Positions 22,893 to 34,423 of a stretch of 64,000 nt of DNA are shown piece by piece. Origin of the DNA: Prinsepia uniflora (lineage: Eukaryota; Streptophyta; Magnoliopsida; Rosales; Rosaceae). Numbering within the stretch: position 1 is the stretch's first letter; every line of letters begins with the position of its first letter. Under the pieces are notes generated by a model. That model was not told the DNA's origin. It saw only the letters and a list, made by a program, of their open reading frames with translations, and did no database searches. Location of the stretch: positions 32,324,693-32,388,692 of the forward strand of contig CM064875.1 of the NCBI GenBank assembly GCA_032719365.1. Direction: 5' to 3'. Made by a program: the position numbers and the translations under genes.

Positions 22893-24078
22893 TATATCGA
22901 CCCGTCCCGGAAATTAGGATTAGATTAAGGGTTAATGATGGATTAGTGTGATTAATCGGTGATTAGTTGGGTACGTTTTTGCACGTTTTACGAGATTATG
23001 GTTTTATGCTATGATTTGATAATGGTTCTAAGACTATGATTTGGGATTTGAAATATGACTTGATTTTAATGATTTATAAAGTAATTTTGGAAAACGATTT
23101 CGGGCTTGAAGCCCTATTCATAAAAATGATTTCGATAAATGTGATTTCAGGTTTTGGAATCAAATTTCGGAAATATGATTCGGGATTCGGTTTTGTAACT
23201 TGAAAAGTGGTTTTCTGGATTTGGGTTTGGAATGATGATTCCGGATGCAAATTTGGCTACGGAATGATGATTTCGGATTCAGATTTGGAAATGGATTTCT
23301 GGCTTTTCTATGATTTTTACTTGGTTTTGGGTTTAAAGACCCGGATATGGCTGGATCTGGTTTTGAGTTTAAAGACTCGGTTGATTGATGACGGGGGAGG
23401 GCCCTGGATTGATATGTTTTGAGTTTCAAGACTCGGTTATTGTGATATCCCCTGAGGCCTGTTGATTGTGTTTTGAGTTTAAAGACTCGTTGATATCCCA
23501 GGAAGGCCTGTTGATGCACATGTGTTTTGAGTTTAAAGACTCGGCGTGCTTGAGATCCAGCAGATTGATTATGATTTTCGGTTGGTTTTTCACAAGTTTT
23601 CAGAAGTTTTGGGCTGTGGCCCGGATGATTTGGATTTGATGGATTTTGGGCTGAGTGCCCGTACTTGATTCTGATTTATGGTTTTCGGAAATGGTTTCCT
23701 TATCTTGGATATGAAATGGTTTTCATATGCATGCATTAGTTTTTCGTGGAGGGTATACATGTAAATTCTTATAAACTGTTTTCTGAACGTATTGTTTATT
23801 TTTGTCCATTCACAGTCTTTAGTTTTTCGATACCCTCCAGGGTTGATGTGGTGCGGGCTGTTATTAGAGAGACAGAGACATCACACACACAATCCACAGT
23901 AAGTTCTGCGCACTCGGGGACATCGGAAAGTGGGTTCGGTACTTTTAGCCTGTTATCCCTGGTCCAGCTTACGTGTTACATGGAGGTTGGATGACGGTTT
24001 GGCCTTCGTGTCACACATAAGTTAGATGGAAGCATGACTTATCCCTTAATCCTGGGGGATTGGGGATGGGTCGTGTCA
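22893..24078 (+). mobile_element. internally deleted solo LTR, TSD CTGAT
   Basis: It starts tatatcgacccgtccc (a mutated TGTAACGACCC) and ends gggatgggtcgtgtca. It is flanked by ctgat at 22888-22892 and 24079-24083, and copia gag continues on both sides. It is only 1186 bp. After about 80 bp it jumps to the part that precedes the hairpin array, losing about 1.6 kb of LTR. It keeps ATGCATGCAT and GTCCATTCACAG (about 23803-23814). Confidence 0.85.
23329..23542 (+). repeat. hairpin array, GAGTTTAAAGACTC type
   Basis: About five units occur; the first has GGGT/ACCC arms and the others GAGT/ACTC. One reads gagtttcaagactc. Confidence 0.75.
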
Positions 24079-25721
24079 CTGATTCCCTTGCTACCATCAA
24101 TAAACCAATCTCCACCAATGATCTAGTCATAACAGACTTTCGTGGCCTTGGCCCAGAATACACAATGCTGGTTACAGCAATGTTAAATTCCCTACCCTGT
24201 CTCCCTTTTCTAATCTAAGAGCCCGTTTTCTCTCATTTGAAGCCCAACAAACCTCCACTGCTCATCCTGTAACAGTAGTTCCTCCCACAGCTTTCTATGC
24301 CACACCAGCAAGTCCTGCATCAGTTCCCTCTCTCGGTGCCTACTACACTGCTCGCGGGAAACTACAGTTCCAGCATGGTCCTTAACAAAACAGAACCCCA
24401 AGGCCTTCATATCCTAGGGGTACTAACCGATACTCTAACCCTAACTATTCTCCATGAATACTTGGATCCTACCCCAATCCTAATTCACGTCCTTCTAGAC
24501 CTTAGTGTTTGTCCTGTAATCGTCATGAACATATCGCAACCAATTGCCCCCAACTCACTCAGACCAATGATCATGATCTCGCCCAAGCCTTTGCTGGGCT
24601 TTACATGGTCGCTGCTACTGATCCAAACTGGTACCCTGACAGTGGTGCCACACATTACATGACTCTAAACCTGGCTTTTTAGCATCCCAGTGCCCCTTAT
24701 CTTCCAATGAAAATGTGATGGTTGGCAACGGTGCAACTATCCCTATAAACTAGACTAGTAATGTCACCTTTTCCTCAGGTCCCTATGTTTTTAATCTATC
24801 TGATGTCCTCTATGTTCCCTCAATTCGTAAAAACTTACTATCAGTTGCCCAATTCACTAACGACCAAAAAGTCAGTATCACCTTCTTCCCTACTCATTTT
24901 ATCATCAGAGATCTAAACACCAATGTTGTTTTGTTTCAAGGCCCATGTATAGATGGTTTGTATCCCATCACCCCTCGAAGCTCATCCTCACCTCAAGCCT
25001 TACTAACAAGCACTTCCCCTTCATTGTGGCACAATCGCTTAGGTCATCCGTCTCCACAAGTCCTCTGTGTGTTAGCTTCCCAAAACCTAATCAAATATGT
25101 TGCTCCTTTAGATTGTTTAAGTTTTTGTAATAGTTTTGCCCTAGGCAAATTTACTCGATTGCCATTCTTACCTGTTATACACACTTCAATAAAGCCTTTT
25201 GATTTGGTTCACTCAGATGTATGGATGTCACAAGTTCCATCTGTTTCTGGTTTTAAATACTATGTCTTATTTACTGATGATTTTTCCAGGTACACTTGGA
25301 TTTTTCCTCTACGCCTCAAATCTGAAGTCTTTTCCTACTTCTCAAAATTTCTAACCTATGTCCAAACCCAGTTCTCCACCACCATCAAACAACTTCACAA
25401 TGATGGTCGCAAAGAATTTGATAGTAGCTCATTTCAATCACTTTGTTCAAAACATGGCATTCACCCCTGGTTCTCTTGTCCCCATACACCTCAACAGAAT
25501 GGCTTGGCTGAAAGGAAGCGGCACATCTCTGAAATTGGCAGAACCTTTTTACTCGCAGCTGGTCTGCCTTATTCTTACTAGGCAGTAGCTGTAACGACCC
25601 GTCCCAAATTCCATGATTAGATTAGTGACTAATCACGATTAGTGAGGTTAATCGGTGATTAGTTAGGCTAAATCAGACGAACGATGCGAAATGACCGTTT
25701 TGCCCCTAGCGTGGGTAAAAT

Positions 25722-26040
25722 GTTGACTTTTCGTTCGGGCGGTCAAATGGACTTTGACCGATGACCGTGACGTAGTTCGTGACGTCACGAGTTCATAGAC
25801 AGGTGGCACGTTCAATTCCGACGTTCGGGGAGGAAGTTATGACGTTCGGAAGTTTAGGGGCATTTTGGTAATTTTGGTTAAATGGGGTCAAATGTTGACT
25901 TTTTGACCAAAAGGTCCGATGGCCGAGGGCCGAAGACCGTTACGTAGATAAGGACGATACGAATCCATAGGCAGGCGGCACACTGAAATCGGACTTCGAA
26001 CGGGTGAGTTATAGGTCACGGAAGTTCAATTTCACTATGC
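25722..26040 (+). promoter_or_regulatory. two-copy regulatory module (W-box / ACGT) in U3
   Basis: Two diverged direct copies of about 150-170 bp start gttgacttttcg (25722) and gttgactttttgacc (25894). Each continues with a TGACC/TTGAC run, ccgt(g/t)acgtag, (g)acgat/gacgtcacga, cataga/ggcaggtggcac and a closing ttcg. TTGAC(C/T) is the WRKY W-box core and TGACGTCA an ACGT-type bZIP site (established). The same two-copy module recurs near the TGTAAC end of the other LTRs here. Confidence 0.6.
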
Positions 26041-26105
26041 ACGAACTTCGAGACGGGGACGATTTGGTGAAATCTGATTTGGGCAGATATTTTGGTGGGT
26101 CCCAT

Positions 26106-26131
26106 GGATGAGTGACAAGTGTCACTCATCC
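26106..26131. repeat. 26-bp near-perfect palindrome
   Basis: Arms GGATGAGTGACA and TGTCACTCATCC are separated by two bases. Copies occur at 29454-29479, 46127-46152 (one change), 8863-8888, 12347-12372 and about 20211-20236, all in LTRs. Confidence 0.85.
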
Positions 26132-27862
26132 TATTGGCTAAATCCCCCAAAATGTGGATCTACTTAATAAAATAATATTATAATTATTATTATATAATTA
26201 ATCTATCCTACCATTAATCCTAACCATCCATTATCAATTAATCTCTCAATCCTCACCCTCCATTTCACTCCTCTCACCAGATCCACATCATCATCTTCAT
26301 TTCTTTGCATTTTCTTCTTCTCCAAACACAAAACCTGAACCCCCCTTATCCACCATTTTCATTTTTCTTCAAAACACACAAACACCACAATCCTCCATCA
26401 AGTGTGACCGTGTGAGAGTGAGGGCAGGACTGGGACGAGGAGGAGGACACGACGGCGGGGGGTGGCTCACGGCGGATGGTGGACGGCGGAGAGACCGTGA
26501 GGTAAGGAAAATGTTTGAAATTTTGAGTTTGGGTTTTAATGGTTTTTACTCCATTTCGTTTATTGGGTAAGGTTTCTGGGGACCCTAGGAGTAGAATAGG
26601 ATTATTTTTGGGGCTTGGGATGGCCGGACATGGCCGTGAACGGCCGGAGAAAATCCGGCCACCATTGATGGCGGATGGAAGCTCGGTTTCGGGTGGTTTT
26701 TCTTAGTTTTAGGGATTGAGTTAGATAGGAAATGAAGAAATAGGAATTTAGGAATTAAAATGGGAGCAAACGGACCCCGAATCAGTCCAGAAACGGAAGA
26801 AAAACCCGAGATGAACAGTATTTTGCTACAATAAACTGGTTCAGTTCTGTAGTTGATGACGATGAACAGTGTTCTCGACTTTCTAGGGGCTCGTGAGGAC
26901 GCGTGGGCCATAATTTGGGAAAGTGTTCAACAGGGGAAATCTTCTATTCGATGTAACGAACATTTTGGGACTGGTTTCGTGTCAATCGGACACCGTCTCG
27001 ATATGTTTCGGGGCATCGGAAGGTTTAGGGTCGGTTTAAAAACAGTTAAAAATACGGAAAAATTACGGGGCTTTAGTGGGAGGTTAATTAAGTAGTTATT
27101 AACCTTCTATTAAAATTTGGACAGGTTTGGGAGTCCCGGTAATGGTGATCGGCTCGGGGAGCCGTATGGCACGCAAATCGAGGCGGCAGCTCGGACGGTC
27201 TGTGAGTGGACTTTGTTTTCTAAATTGGTGCATGCATAAATGTTTATTATATGTTTTATTGCATGTTTGATGATGCCATGGGTGCATTTGTATGTGGTTA
27301 CGTATAGGCACGTAATTCGAGGTTTCGGCCTAATACGGTGCTTATATGGGTCTGTATTCCTTTAATGATTTAAATGAAATGGTTTTGGATTTCTAAATGG
27401 AGAAACTCGGGTATGAGACCCATTTGGTTTTGTCTCGGGCATATGACACTATTTACGACCTTCGGGTCTAAATCGTGGTCGCGACGGGTGCTATGTGCAC
27501 GGCGATCGACGATACGACGCTCGCCTCCGGATTGGGATGTGTTCCTTCCGGAGAGGTCACGATGCACGATTCGTGGTTGAGCAGCCTGGGGAGGCTCGAC
27601 TTCGGAGTGCTGACGGTTCAGGATAGCGATCGGTGATGAGTGCACCATGATCTTGTGGTGGTTGCGTCGGTTGATTTGTTCACGGCGACATACCAGGATT
27701 GAGGGCGGTCCTGGATGGATGGTTGCACGTATCACTATGATCGGAGTCGTGACTGACCCTTCAATATCGGGCACGGTGCCCAGTTGATGTCATATGTTCG
27801 GGCACGAGACCCAGATGTTTTACACTGATGATTTCGGGTCAGGGACCCTAGATGGATTTCCA

Positions 27863-28097
27863 AGTTCATGGCGGTTTATGGGAACCGGCATGAACTCTGG
27901 AAAGGTCATTGTGGTTCATGACGGTTTATGGGAACCAGCATGAACCTTTGTCAGGTCATTCTGGTTCATGACGGTTTATGGGAACCGGCATGAACCTTTG
28001 TCAGGTCATTCTGGTTCATGACGGTTTATGGGAACCGGCATGAACCCTTGTTATGGATTTTATGGATCATGACGGTTCAAGGGAACCGGGCATGAAC
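27863..28097 (+). repeat. hairpin array, GTTCATGACGG..CCGGCATGAAC type (5 units)
   Basis: Five units of about 47-50 bp have nested arms GTTCATG/CATGAAC and CGGTT/AACCG. The 3' LTR of the same element has four. Confidence 0.9.
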
Positions 28098-28579
28098 GTT
28101 TATGTTATGTATATACATGTATTCATATACCTTCCTTTACTTCTATTATCTCCTCCGGGGAGGGTCGTTGGCCTGGGTGGACCCCGGAGTAGTCACGGAG
28201 CACCGACTGAGTGGAGTCACCCCCCAGTTGGGTTCCTTACTCTCAGGAAGGCTATGATTACTATTACCTCGGGTATGGTTAGTGGTCTACGGACATTGAT
28301 CTTGACTTTGAGAAGACTCGGATTGAGACCTGGGTAGCACGCGCGTAGCTTTGGAAACCGTGACAGGATTGGTTGTGTGAATTATATGTATATGTGATGT
28401 ATGCTATATATGATATATGATGTGGGTTTACACAGGTTTTGGGCAGTGGCCCGTATGGTTAGTTTCTTATGATTTGGGCTGAGTCCCTTATGGATTTGGG
28501 CAGTGGCCCGTGTACTTGGTTTCATTATGGTTTTCTGGATAAATGGTTTTCGAATGCATGCATGCTTTTTAGTGGAGGG

Positions 28580-28585
28580 TATAAA
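28580..28585 (+). promoter_or_regulatory. TATA-like element of outer 5' LTR
   Basis: ggaggg-TATAAA-gg lies just after the ATGCATGCAT box, about 43-48 bp before the GTCCACTTATAG box. Related LTRs have ggagggcataaatg..cttataaatg at the same place. This is the likely Pol II core promoter, by position and sequence only. Confidence 0.5.
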
Positions 28586-28846
28586 GGTCTTCTTTATGAA
28601 ATATGTTTTTATAAAATCTTTATTTTTGTCCACTTATAGTCTTTCTGTTTTTAATACCCTTCAGGTTGGATACGGTGTGGACTATAGCAGAGATCGAGAT
28701 ATCACACACCTTCTCCGGATCCTGGCGTACTCTGATAGCCCAGGAGGGCAAAGGTCGGAAATATCCCTTGTCTGACACTTCGTGTCAGACGGGAGCAGGG
28801 TCATCTCGCACTAATCCCGGGGGGATTGGGATGGTTCCTGTCAACG

Positions 28847-28858
28847 TGGTATCAGAGC
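28847..28858 (+). other. primer-binding site of outer element
   Basis: tggtatcagagc lies three bases after the LTR. Confidence 0.9.
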
Positions 28859-30954
28859 GGGGTTGTCTCTATTCGAGCAACTGTGCAGCTCTTGGAGTAT
28901 GTACACAGGTCGAGGATGTGATATCTCAATGGGCTACAGTTCGTGTGTAACGACCCGTCCCGAATTCCGGGATTTGATTAGTGACTAATCTCGATTAGTG
29001 TGGTTGAACGGTGCTTAGTAGGGCGGAATCGGACAAATTGTGCAAAATGACCGTTTTGCCCCTGGTCGTGGGCAAAATGTTGACTTTTTGATCGGGCGGT
29101 CAAATGGACTTTGACCGATGACTGTGACGTAGTTCGGGACGTCACGAGTTCATAGACAGGTGACACGTTCGATTCCGACATTCGTAGAGAAAGTTGTGAT
29201 GTTTGGAAGTTGAGGGGTATTTTGGTAATTTGGCATATTAGGGACCAAATGTTGACTTTTTGACCGGGAGGTCCGATGGACGAGGGCCAAGGACCGTTAC
29301 GTAGGTATCGTCGATACGAATCCAAGGACAGGCGGCATGCCGAAATCGGAGATTCGACGACGAGGTTATGGTCAAGGAAACGAACTAACGAACTGAGACT
29401 TCGATTAAAATAATAATATAATAATGAACAGTACCCGGTGACTGAACACACTTGGATGAGTGACAAGTGTCACTCATCCCTTAATTTGGGGCTTAAGACC
29501 AGAATCCATGTTTTTGAGGGAGACCTAATTATGGTGTTTTATTATTATTTTAATTAATTAATTATTAAATCATTTTATTATCCATTAATCTCCTCTCTGT
29601 TTTCCTTAACCGTGTACAACCAAATCCTGTTTTCTCCCACCCTTAATTCCTCTTCCATTTCTGAACCTGAGAGTGCGAAATTGTGAGTGAGTTGAGAGTG
29701 AGTTGAACTGGGTAAACACGAGTGATCGACAGAGAGAAGGAGACTGGAATTTCAGATTTTAGAATTTTGGGGGGAAAGTCAGGTTTTGAACTATAGGCCG
29801 TGAGGATCGAAATTGAGCTCACATTCAGCTTTCTGAGATCAATATGAATCGATCTGCAACAAGAACGAAGGGAATTGGGGTCGAATTGAGGGAGAACAGA
29901 AGGGAGGAGGTCTCTGAAATTTCGAGGTTGAGTCGAGGAATTGGAAGCTTCGATTGATTCAATTGAGGTGGGGAAACTACTTCTCATGATCCCACGATGC
30001 TTCTGGGTTCATCAATTAAAAGAAAACGGTTGTGATTGACAAACTTCCATGGTTGCACAGTGACGGCTATCGAGCTTGAGTCGTGACGATTGGGCACTGG
30101 ATTGAAGCAATTGAGTTTGGGGAAATGCTTAACGGAGTTCACTGATGCTGCTAGTTGAATTAATTTAATGAAATCGATCAAAATTGAAGGGATTCCATGA
30201 ACGAACAGTAACCTGGGTGTTCTTCGTGTTCATCGTGGAATCGATGGAATCTGGGTAAGTGATCATGTAATTGAGTTTACAGATCTTAAATTAAACTTAA
30301 AACGAAACTAATTGAATGATCAATTGATGTAATTAAGGCTGAATTGATAGGATTGGAACCGGGTTGTATCGCAGGAGCGTGGGTTTCACGCGCAGCCACT
30401 CACGGCGGCGCGTGTCGGCGCGTGGGCACGAATCTCGAGGTGAGGTCAACATGACTTTTGTCCTATTTAATGTAACGGACATTTTGGAATTGGTTTCGTG
30501 TCGATCGGACACCGTCTCGATATTGTTCGGGATGTCCGAAGGTTTTAAATCTAGTTTAAAAATAGTTAAAAATTCGGGAAAATTACGGGACTTTGATAGG
30601 ATGTTAATGTGGAGGTTAGTAACCCCTAATGTGATTTGGACAGGATTGGGAGTCCCGGTGATAGTGGTGAGGCCCGGGAGGGCCGATGGCATGCGTATCG
30701 AGGCATACCGTTAAAACGGTCTGTGAGTGGACTTTGGTTTTATAAATTCTATGCATGCTTAAATGTTTTATATGGATTATGGTTGTGATTGTGTGATGTT
30801 GATTTGGTTGTTGGTAAATTGTACGGTTTCACGTATTTCGAGGCAATTTACGTGCTTGCACGTAAATCGAGGTTTTCTGGTTTTACATGGATTTTCCATA
30901 TTTATGACTTGGATATAATATGATGAAATGGTTTTGAAATTGGAAATATGAACT

Positions 30955-31381
30955 CGGGCTTGAGGCCCACTTGTTTTGGAAATTTCAGACTTGGAGTCCA
31001 TTTGAGTACGTAATCGGGCCGGGGGCCCAGTTGGTTAATGAAATCGGGCTAGGGGCCCAGTTGATATGAATCGGGCTGAGACCCATTTGAGTTATGTTAT
31101 CGGGCCAGGGGCCCAGTTGATTTACGAATTCGGGCCGTGGGCCCAGTGGGTTTATAAGTCGGGTTGCGGGCCCAGTTGGTTTACAAATCGGGTCGTGGGC
31201 CCAGTGGTTCATAAAATCGGGCATGAGGCCCAGTTGGATTATAAATGTGATTTCGGGTCAAGGACCCTATGTTTAATAAATGTGATTTCGGGTCAGGGAC
31301 CCTATGATTAATAATTGTGATTTTGGGTCAGGGACCCTAAATGGAATTACATGGTTTTATGGAAATTTCGGGCAGGGCCCA
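30955..31381 (+). repeat. hairpin array, GGGCC..GGCCCAGTTG type
   Basis: A dozen or so units of about 30 bp have short arms that vary together: GGGCC/GGCCC, GGGC/GCCC, GGGTC/GACCC, and GGACT/AGTCC near 30988. Loops are 2-5 nt. Confidence 0.85.
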
Positions 31382-31435
31382 ATTGTAATGATGTGATAAA
31401 AGGATTTAATAAAACTGTTTTCCATATACCATCTG

Positions 31436-34389
31436 TGACAGGACCCACCCCGATTATCGCCTCGATAATCGAGAAGCATACTGCTCCCGTCTGACAATCG
31501 AATCCCAAAAGATCGGAAAACTAATAAATATTACAACACGCCCATTGTCAGACCAGGGAGATTAAACAAAATACATCCGACTGGACGTCAAGTCCACAGT
31601 TTCACAGAGCAATATTACAAAACAAGTTAAAGAAACAAGTCCTACTCTGTGAACTAACTACTCCGCAACGGAAAACTTTATGCCTCCGCCTCTGCCTCGG
31701 CGCTTGCCCCCGCACTTGTACCACGACCTGGAGGGAATTTAAAACAACACAGTGTGAGTGGACCGAAACATAAGTTTTAAAGGAAAAACAGTATTTCCGA
31801 AATCGGGTTCGCCCTCCAGTTTTGTAACACGCATGCATAACCAAATATTCAAAATTTGCATATTAACTTTTGAAAACTCTTTTTCCGAAACACATGAAAA
31901 ACGTTACAAAGGATCGCCATAATTCATGTAAAAACCATTTAATAATGCCAGGTTTCAGACACCGTCATTTTGAAACGTTAATTGCACAAATCAAGTAAAA
32001 CGTGAATCATTAACCACAATTATGCCGTTGGACCCATCCGAGTCTTTAAACTCAATTTTAGGCCTTCCCGGGATATCAACGAGTCTTTAAACTCAATTCG
32101 GGTCTTTAAACCCAATTTTCGGGCCCGCCCCCGTCATCAACATACCGGGTCTTTAAACCCAAAACCAGATCCAACCATTAACCGGGTCTTTAAACCCAAA
32201 ACCGTTTTTAAACATAATAAACCAGGATTCATCACAAACCGTTTTCCCAACATTATTCCGAAAACATTTCTCATCATAACAGGACTTATGTCCGAATTCA
32301 CATGCAAATTCTAACACATGCAATTTCCAACAATTACATCACAATGTGATCAAACATCATAAATCCGAAACATGCAAATTCATATCCAGGTACTTCATCA
32401 AAATCATCACGCATGCAATAACAAAAACCGAAATCTCGAAATGCGTGAAATACGATAAATATCTCGAAAACGTGGAAACATGTAAAACTGATATATCATA
32501 TCACCATCATAAAATCATAGGTAAAACCATGAGATCAATAAACAAAATAGTCATGCATGCCCAATTTAGAAATCAAAAGGTCCACTCACGGTTTTAGGAC
32601 GCGTCAATCGCGTCCCACGTGCTCCTCCGTAGCTTCGGAAGTGTCCGGGCCTATAAAAATGTACAAGAAGGGTTACAAACATCCTCAAATAGCTCGTATG
32701 ATTTTTCCCTAATTTCCCGGATTTTTCGGCAAAATAAACCTTAAGGACCTAAACTTCCGGGCTCCAGAGATTATCCCGAACGACTCCCGAACAACTCGAA
32801 TCCTAAAGGGAAAATGTTAATTAGACTGAAAGGAACAATTCCCATGTTGACCGTGATCGGAGATGACATTGCACGCGCCGTCACGCGCCGCCCAAAGTGG
32901 CTGCGCGTGAAGGCCACGCGCCAAGCTACAGTGTCATCGTTCTTACCCGGATAGGCTGATAAACGGGTCTGTTACCCGCGACTCAACCCGACCAGTTCAA
33001 GCTCAATTCTCAATCAATTCCTCTCGTTTTTGATCCTATTATCTTCTCTAACTCATTAATTTCGGGTCTGTGTTAGTGACTAGCCTCGATTGACACCAAA
33101 TCGACCCAACTCAAGCTTGAACAGTCGAACAAGTCGACTTCTGGAACTCACCCTACACGGTTCCATTTCCAAATTAATTCCACCAGAAGCATAAAGGGAC
33201 CCATACGAACACAATAGCACAAACAATTGAACTCGTCGTTACCTGGAAATCGTCTTCCTCAAGCTCGAAAATTCTCAGAATCAGGGAGCTCCGTTCTTGG
33301 CCAATTCGTGAGTGTCGTCCTTCGAATTCGACGTGGTTGGTTCCCTCTTGCTCCCAGAAGACTAGAATGGCCCTTGGTTTCGATCAACAAGCCTCAGAAA
33401 TCGAATTCAAATTTTTCCCTCCAACTGGTTCATCTCTGAACAGGTACCTAAGTTCCTGAGCAATCCTTGCTCAATTTGCTTGATTTCGTGCACGGTTATG
33501 CTGCTGCTGCTCCCAGAAAACTCTCAGTGTGTCTAGTGTGATCCCTAAGCCAGTAGAAACTGAATTCTGAGATTTCCCCCCAAAAACCCGAAACTGATTT
33601 CTCACTGTTTCTCTCAAACTCTCTCAGTCACTCCTCGGCAGCATGATCCCAAATGAGTTCCCAGACTCAAAGGCGACCAGGTAATCGATCAAAGCGGCCA
33701 GCAACCCGTGGGAAACCGTCTGAGATTTTTCTGAAAATTTTTCCCACGCACGCAGAAACCATGGCCAATTCAATCTCCCCCGTGCACTGAGCACTGCCCA
33801 AATCGTGCACCAAACCCACTCAGTCCAGCACCACTACCTCAAACGACATAAACAAAGCCCTGAGCCTTCCACTAAACCTTAAACAATTGAACGCACAAGA
33901 CCCACGGCCGCTGCTCTGTTTTCCACGGTGGTGAACAGTACCCCGTGCGGAAATTACCAAAATGCCCCCAAGGCAAAAATTACCAAAATGCCCTCCAACT
34001 TCTGTGACCCGTAACTCGGTCATCCGACGTCCGTTTCAAGCGTGCCGCCTGTCGTTGTACTCGGGGCGTCGAGACGAACATAACGGTCTTCGAGTCAAAT
34101 GCATATCAATTGTCAAACAAACAGTCAACTTTTCCCCTTAATAACGCCCAATTACGGTAATGCCCCTGAACTTCCGAACATCATAACTTCCACCCTGTTC
34201 GTTCGAATCGAACGTGCCACCTGTCTATGAACTCGTGACGTCCCGAACTACGTCACGGTCATCGTTCAACGTCCGTTCGACCCCCCAATCAAAAGGTCAA
34301 CAAATTGACCACACAAATCACAGGGGTAAAAACGTCATTTTATTCAATATTTTATAATATTACATTTCCAGAACGTCCGGGGCGTTACA
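31436..34389 (-). repeat. 3' LTR of gypsy element (2954 bp)
   Basis: On the plus strand it starts tgacaggacccacccc and ends ccggggcgttaca. It contains GTGTGAGTGGAC (31752-31763), a hairpin array (32040-32196), ATGCATGC (about 32552), GTCCACTCACG (32580-32590), a GC-rich CACGCGCC block (about 32872-32925) and two regulatory modules near the right end. Confidence 0.95.
32040..32196 (-). repeat. hairpin array, GAGTCTTTAAACTC / GGGTCTTTAAACCC type (5 units)
   Basis: Two A-T-arm units are followed by three G-C-arm units. The same array is at 39590-39746 in the 5' LTR. Confidence 0.85.
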
Positions 34390-34404
34390 ATCTCCCCCCC
34401 TTAA
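34390..34404 (-). other. polypurine tract of gypsy element
   Basis: The complement reads ttaagggggggagat immediately before TGTAACGCCCC. It is preceded by a hairpin with 9-nt arms, GAAATTTCG/CGAAATTTC (34407-34427), which overlaps the gag-pol stop region. Confidence 0.9.
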
Positions 34405-34423
34405 GAAATTTCGTCCCGAAATT

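Larger units (their letters stand above)
22143..25589 (+). mobile_element. decayed Ty1/copia retrotransposon, 5' part (interrupted on the right)
   Basis: It has a 176-bp 5' LTR, PBS, and gag, protease and integrase remnants in copia order (integrase before RT). It is split by a solo LTR at 22893-24078. The RT/RNase H half would follow the 25590 insertion and is not seen in the window. Confidence 0.85.
22383..25589 (+). pseudogene. copia gag-protease-integrase pseudogene (two segments)
   Basis: The segments are 22383-22892 and 24084-25589. Gag starts MATNSC and keeps VKLNETNYLLWES, but has several stops (for example TAG at about 22486, where a Gln is usual). The second segment continues gag (GLGPEYTMLV), then a CCHC knuckle near 24510 (CLSCNRHEHIATNC) and the protease core WYPDSGATHYMT near 24632. 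The longest open part, 24931-25581, holds the GAG-pre-integrase motif LWHNRLGHPS and the integrase core. Its acidic residues are in HSDVW, FTDDFSRYTW and HNDGRKEF, then HTPQQNGLAERKRH. It ends at a TAG where a Trp codon is expected. Frameshifts and stops rule out function. The lineage may be Ale-like, with low certainty. Confidence 0.8.
25590..28843 (+). repeat. 5' LTR of outer element (3254 bp)
   Basis: It starts tgtaacgacccgtccc and ends gggatggttcctgtca. The order is a duplicated regulatory module, a 26-bp palindrome, a leader-like region, CTGTGAGTGGAC (27200-27211), a tgcatgcat box, a hairpin array, an ATGCATGCAT box, a TATA-like element, and GTCCACTTATAG (28628-28639). Confidence 0.9.

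Noticed and set aside
28847..28858. tRNA gene fragment
   Set aside because: The 12-bp TGGTATCAGAGC is the primer-binding site next to an LTR; no tRNA body is present.
29643..30181. Possible host genes in LTR leader regions (open frames of 60-135 codons at 26585-27095, 29643-30181, 46316-46660, 53994-54266, 60538-60810)
   Set aside because: They repeat at the same place in every LTR copy, have no recognisable domain, and lie in low-complexity pyrimidine-rich or repeat sequence.
30955..31381. CRISPR-like repeat array
   Set aside because: Units are short hairpins with similar spacers, inside plant LTRs, with no cas genes.
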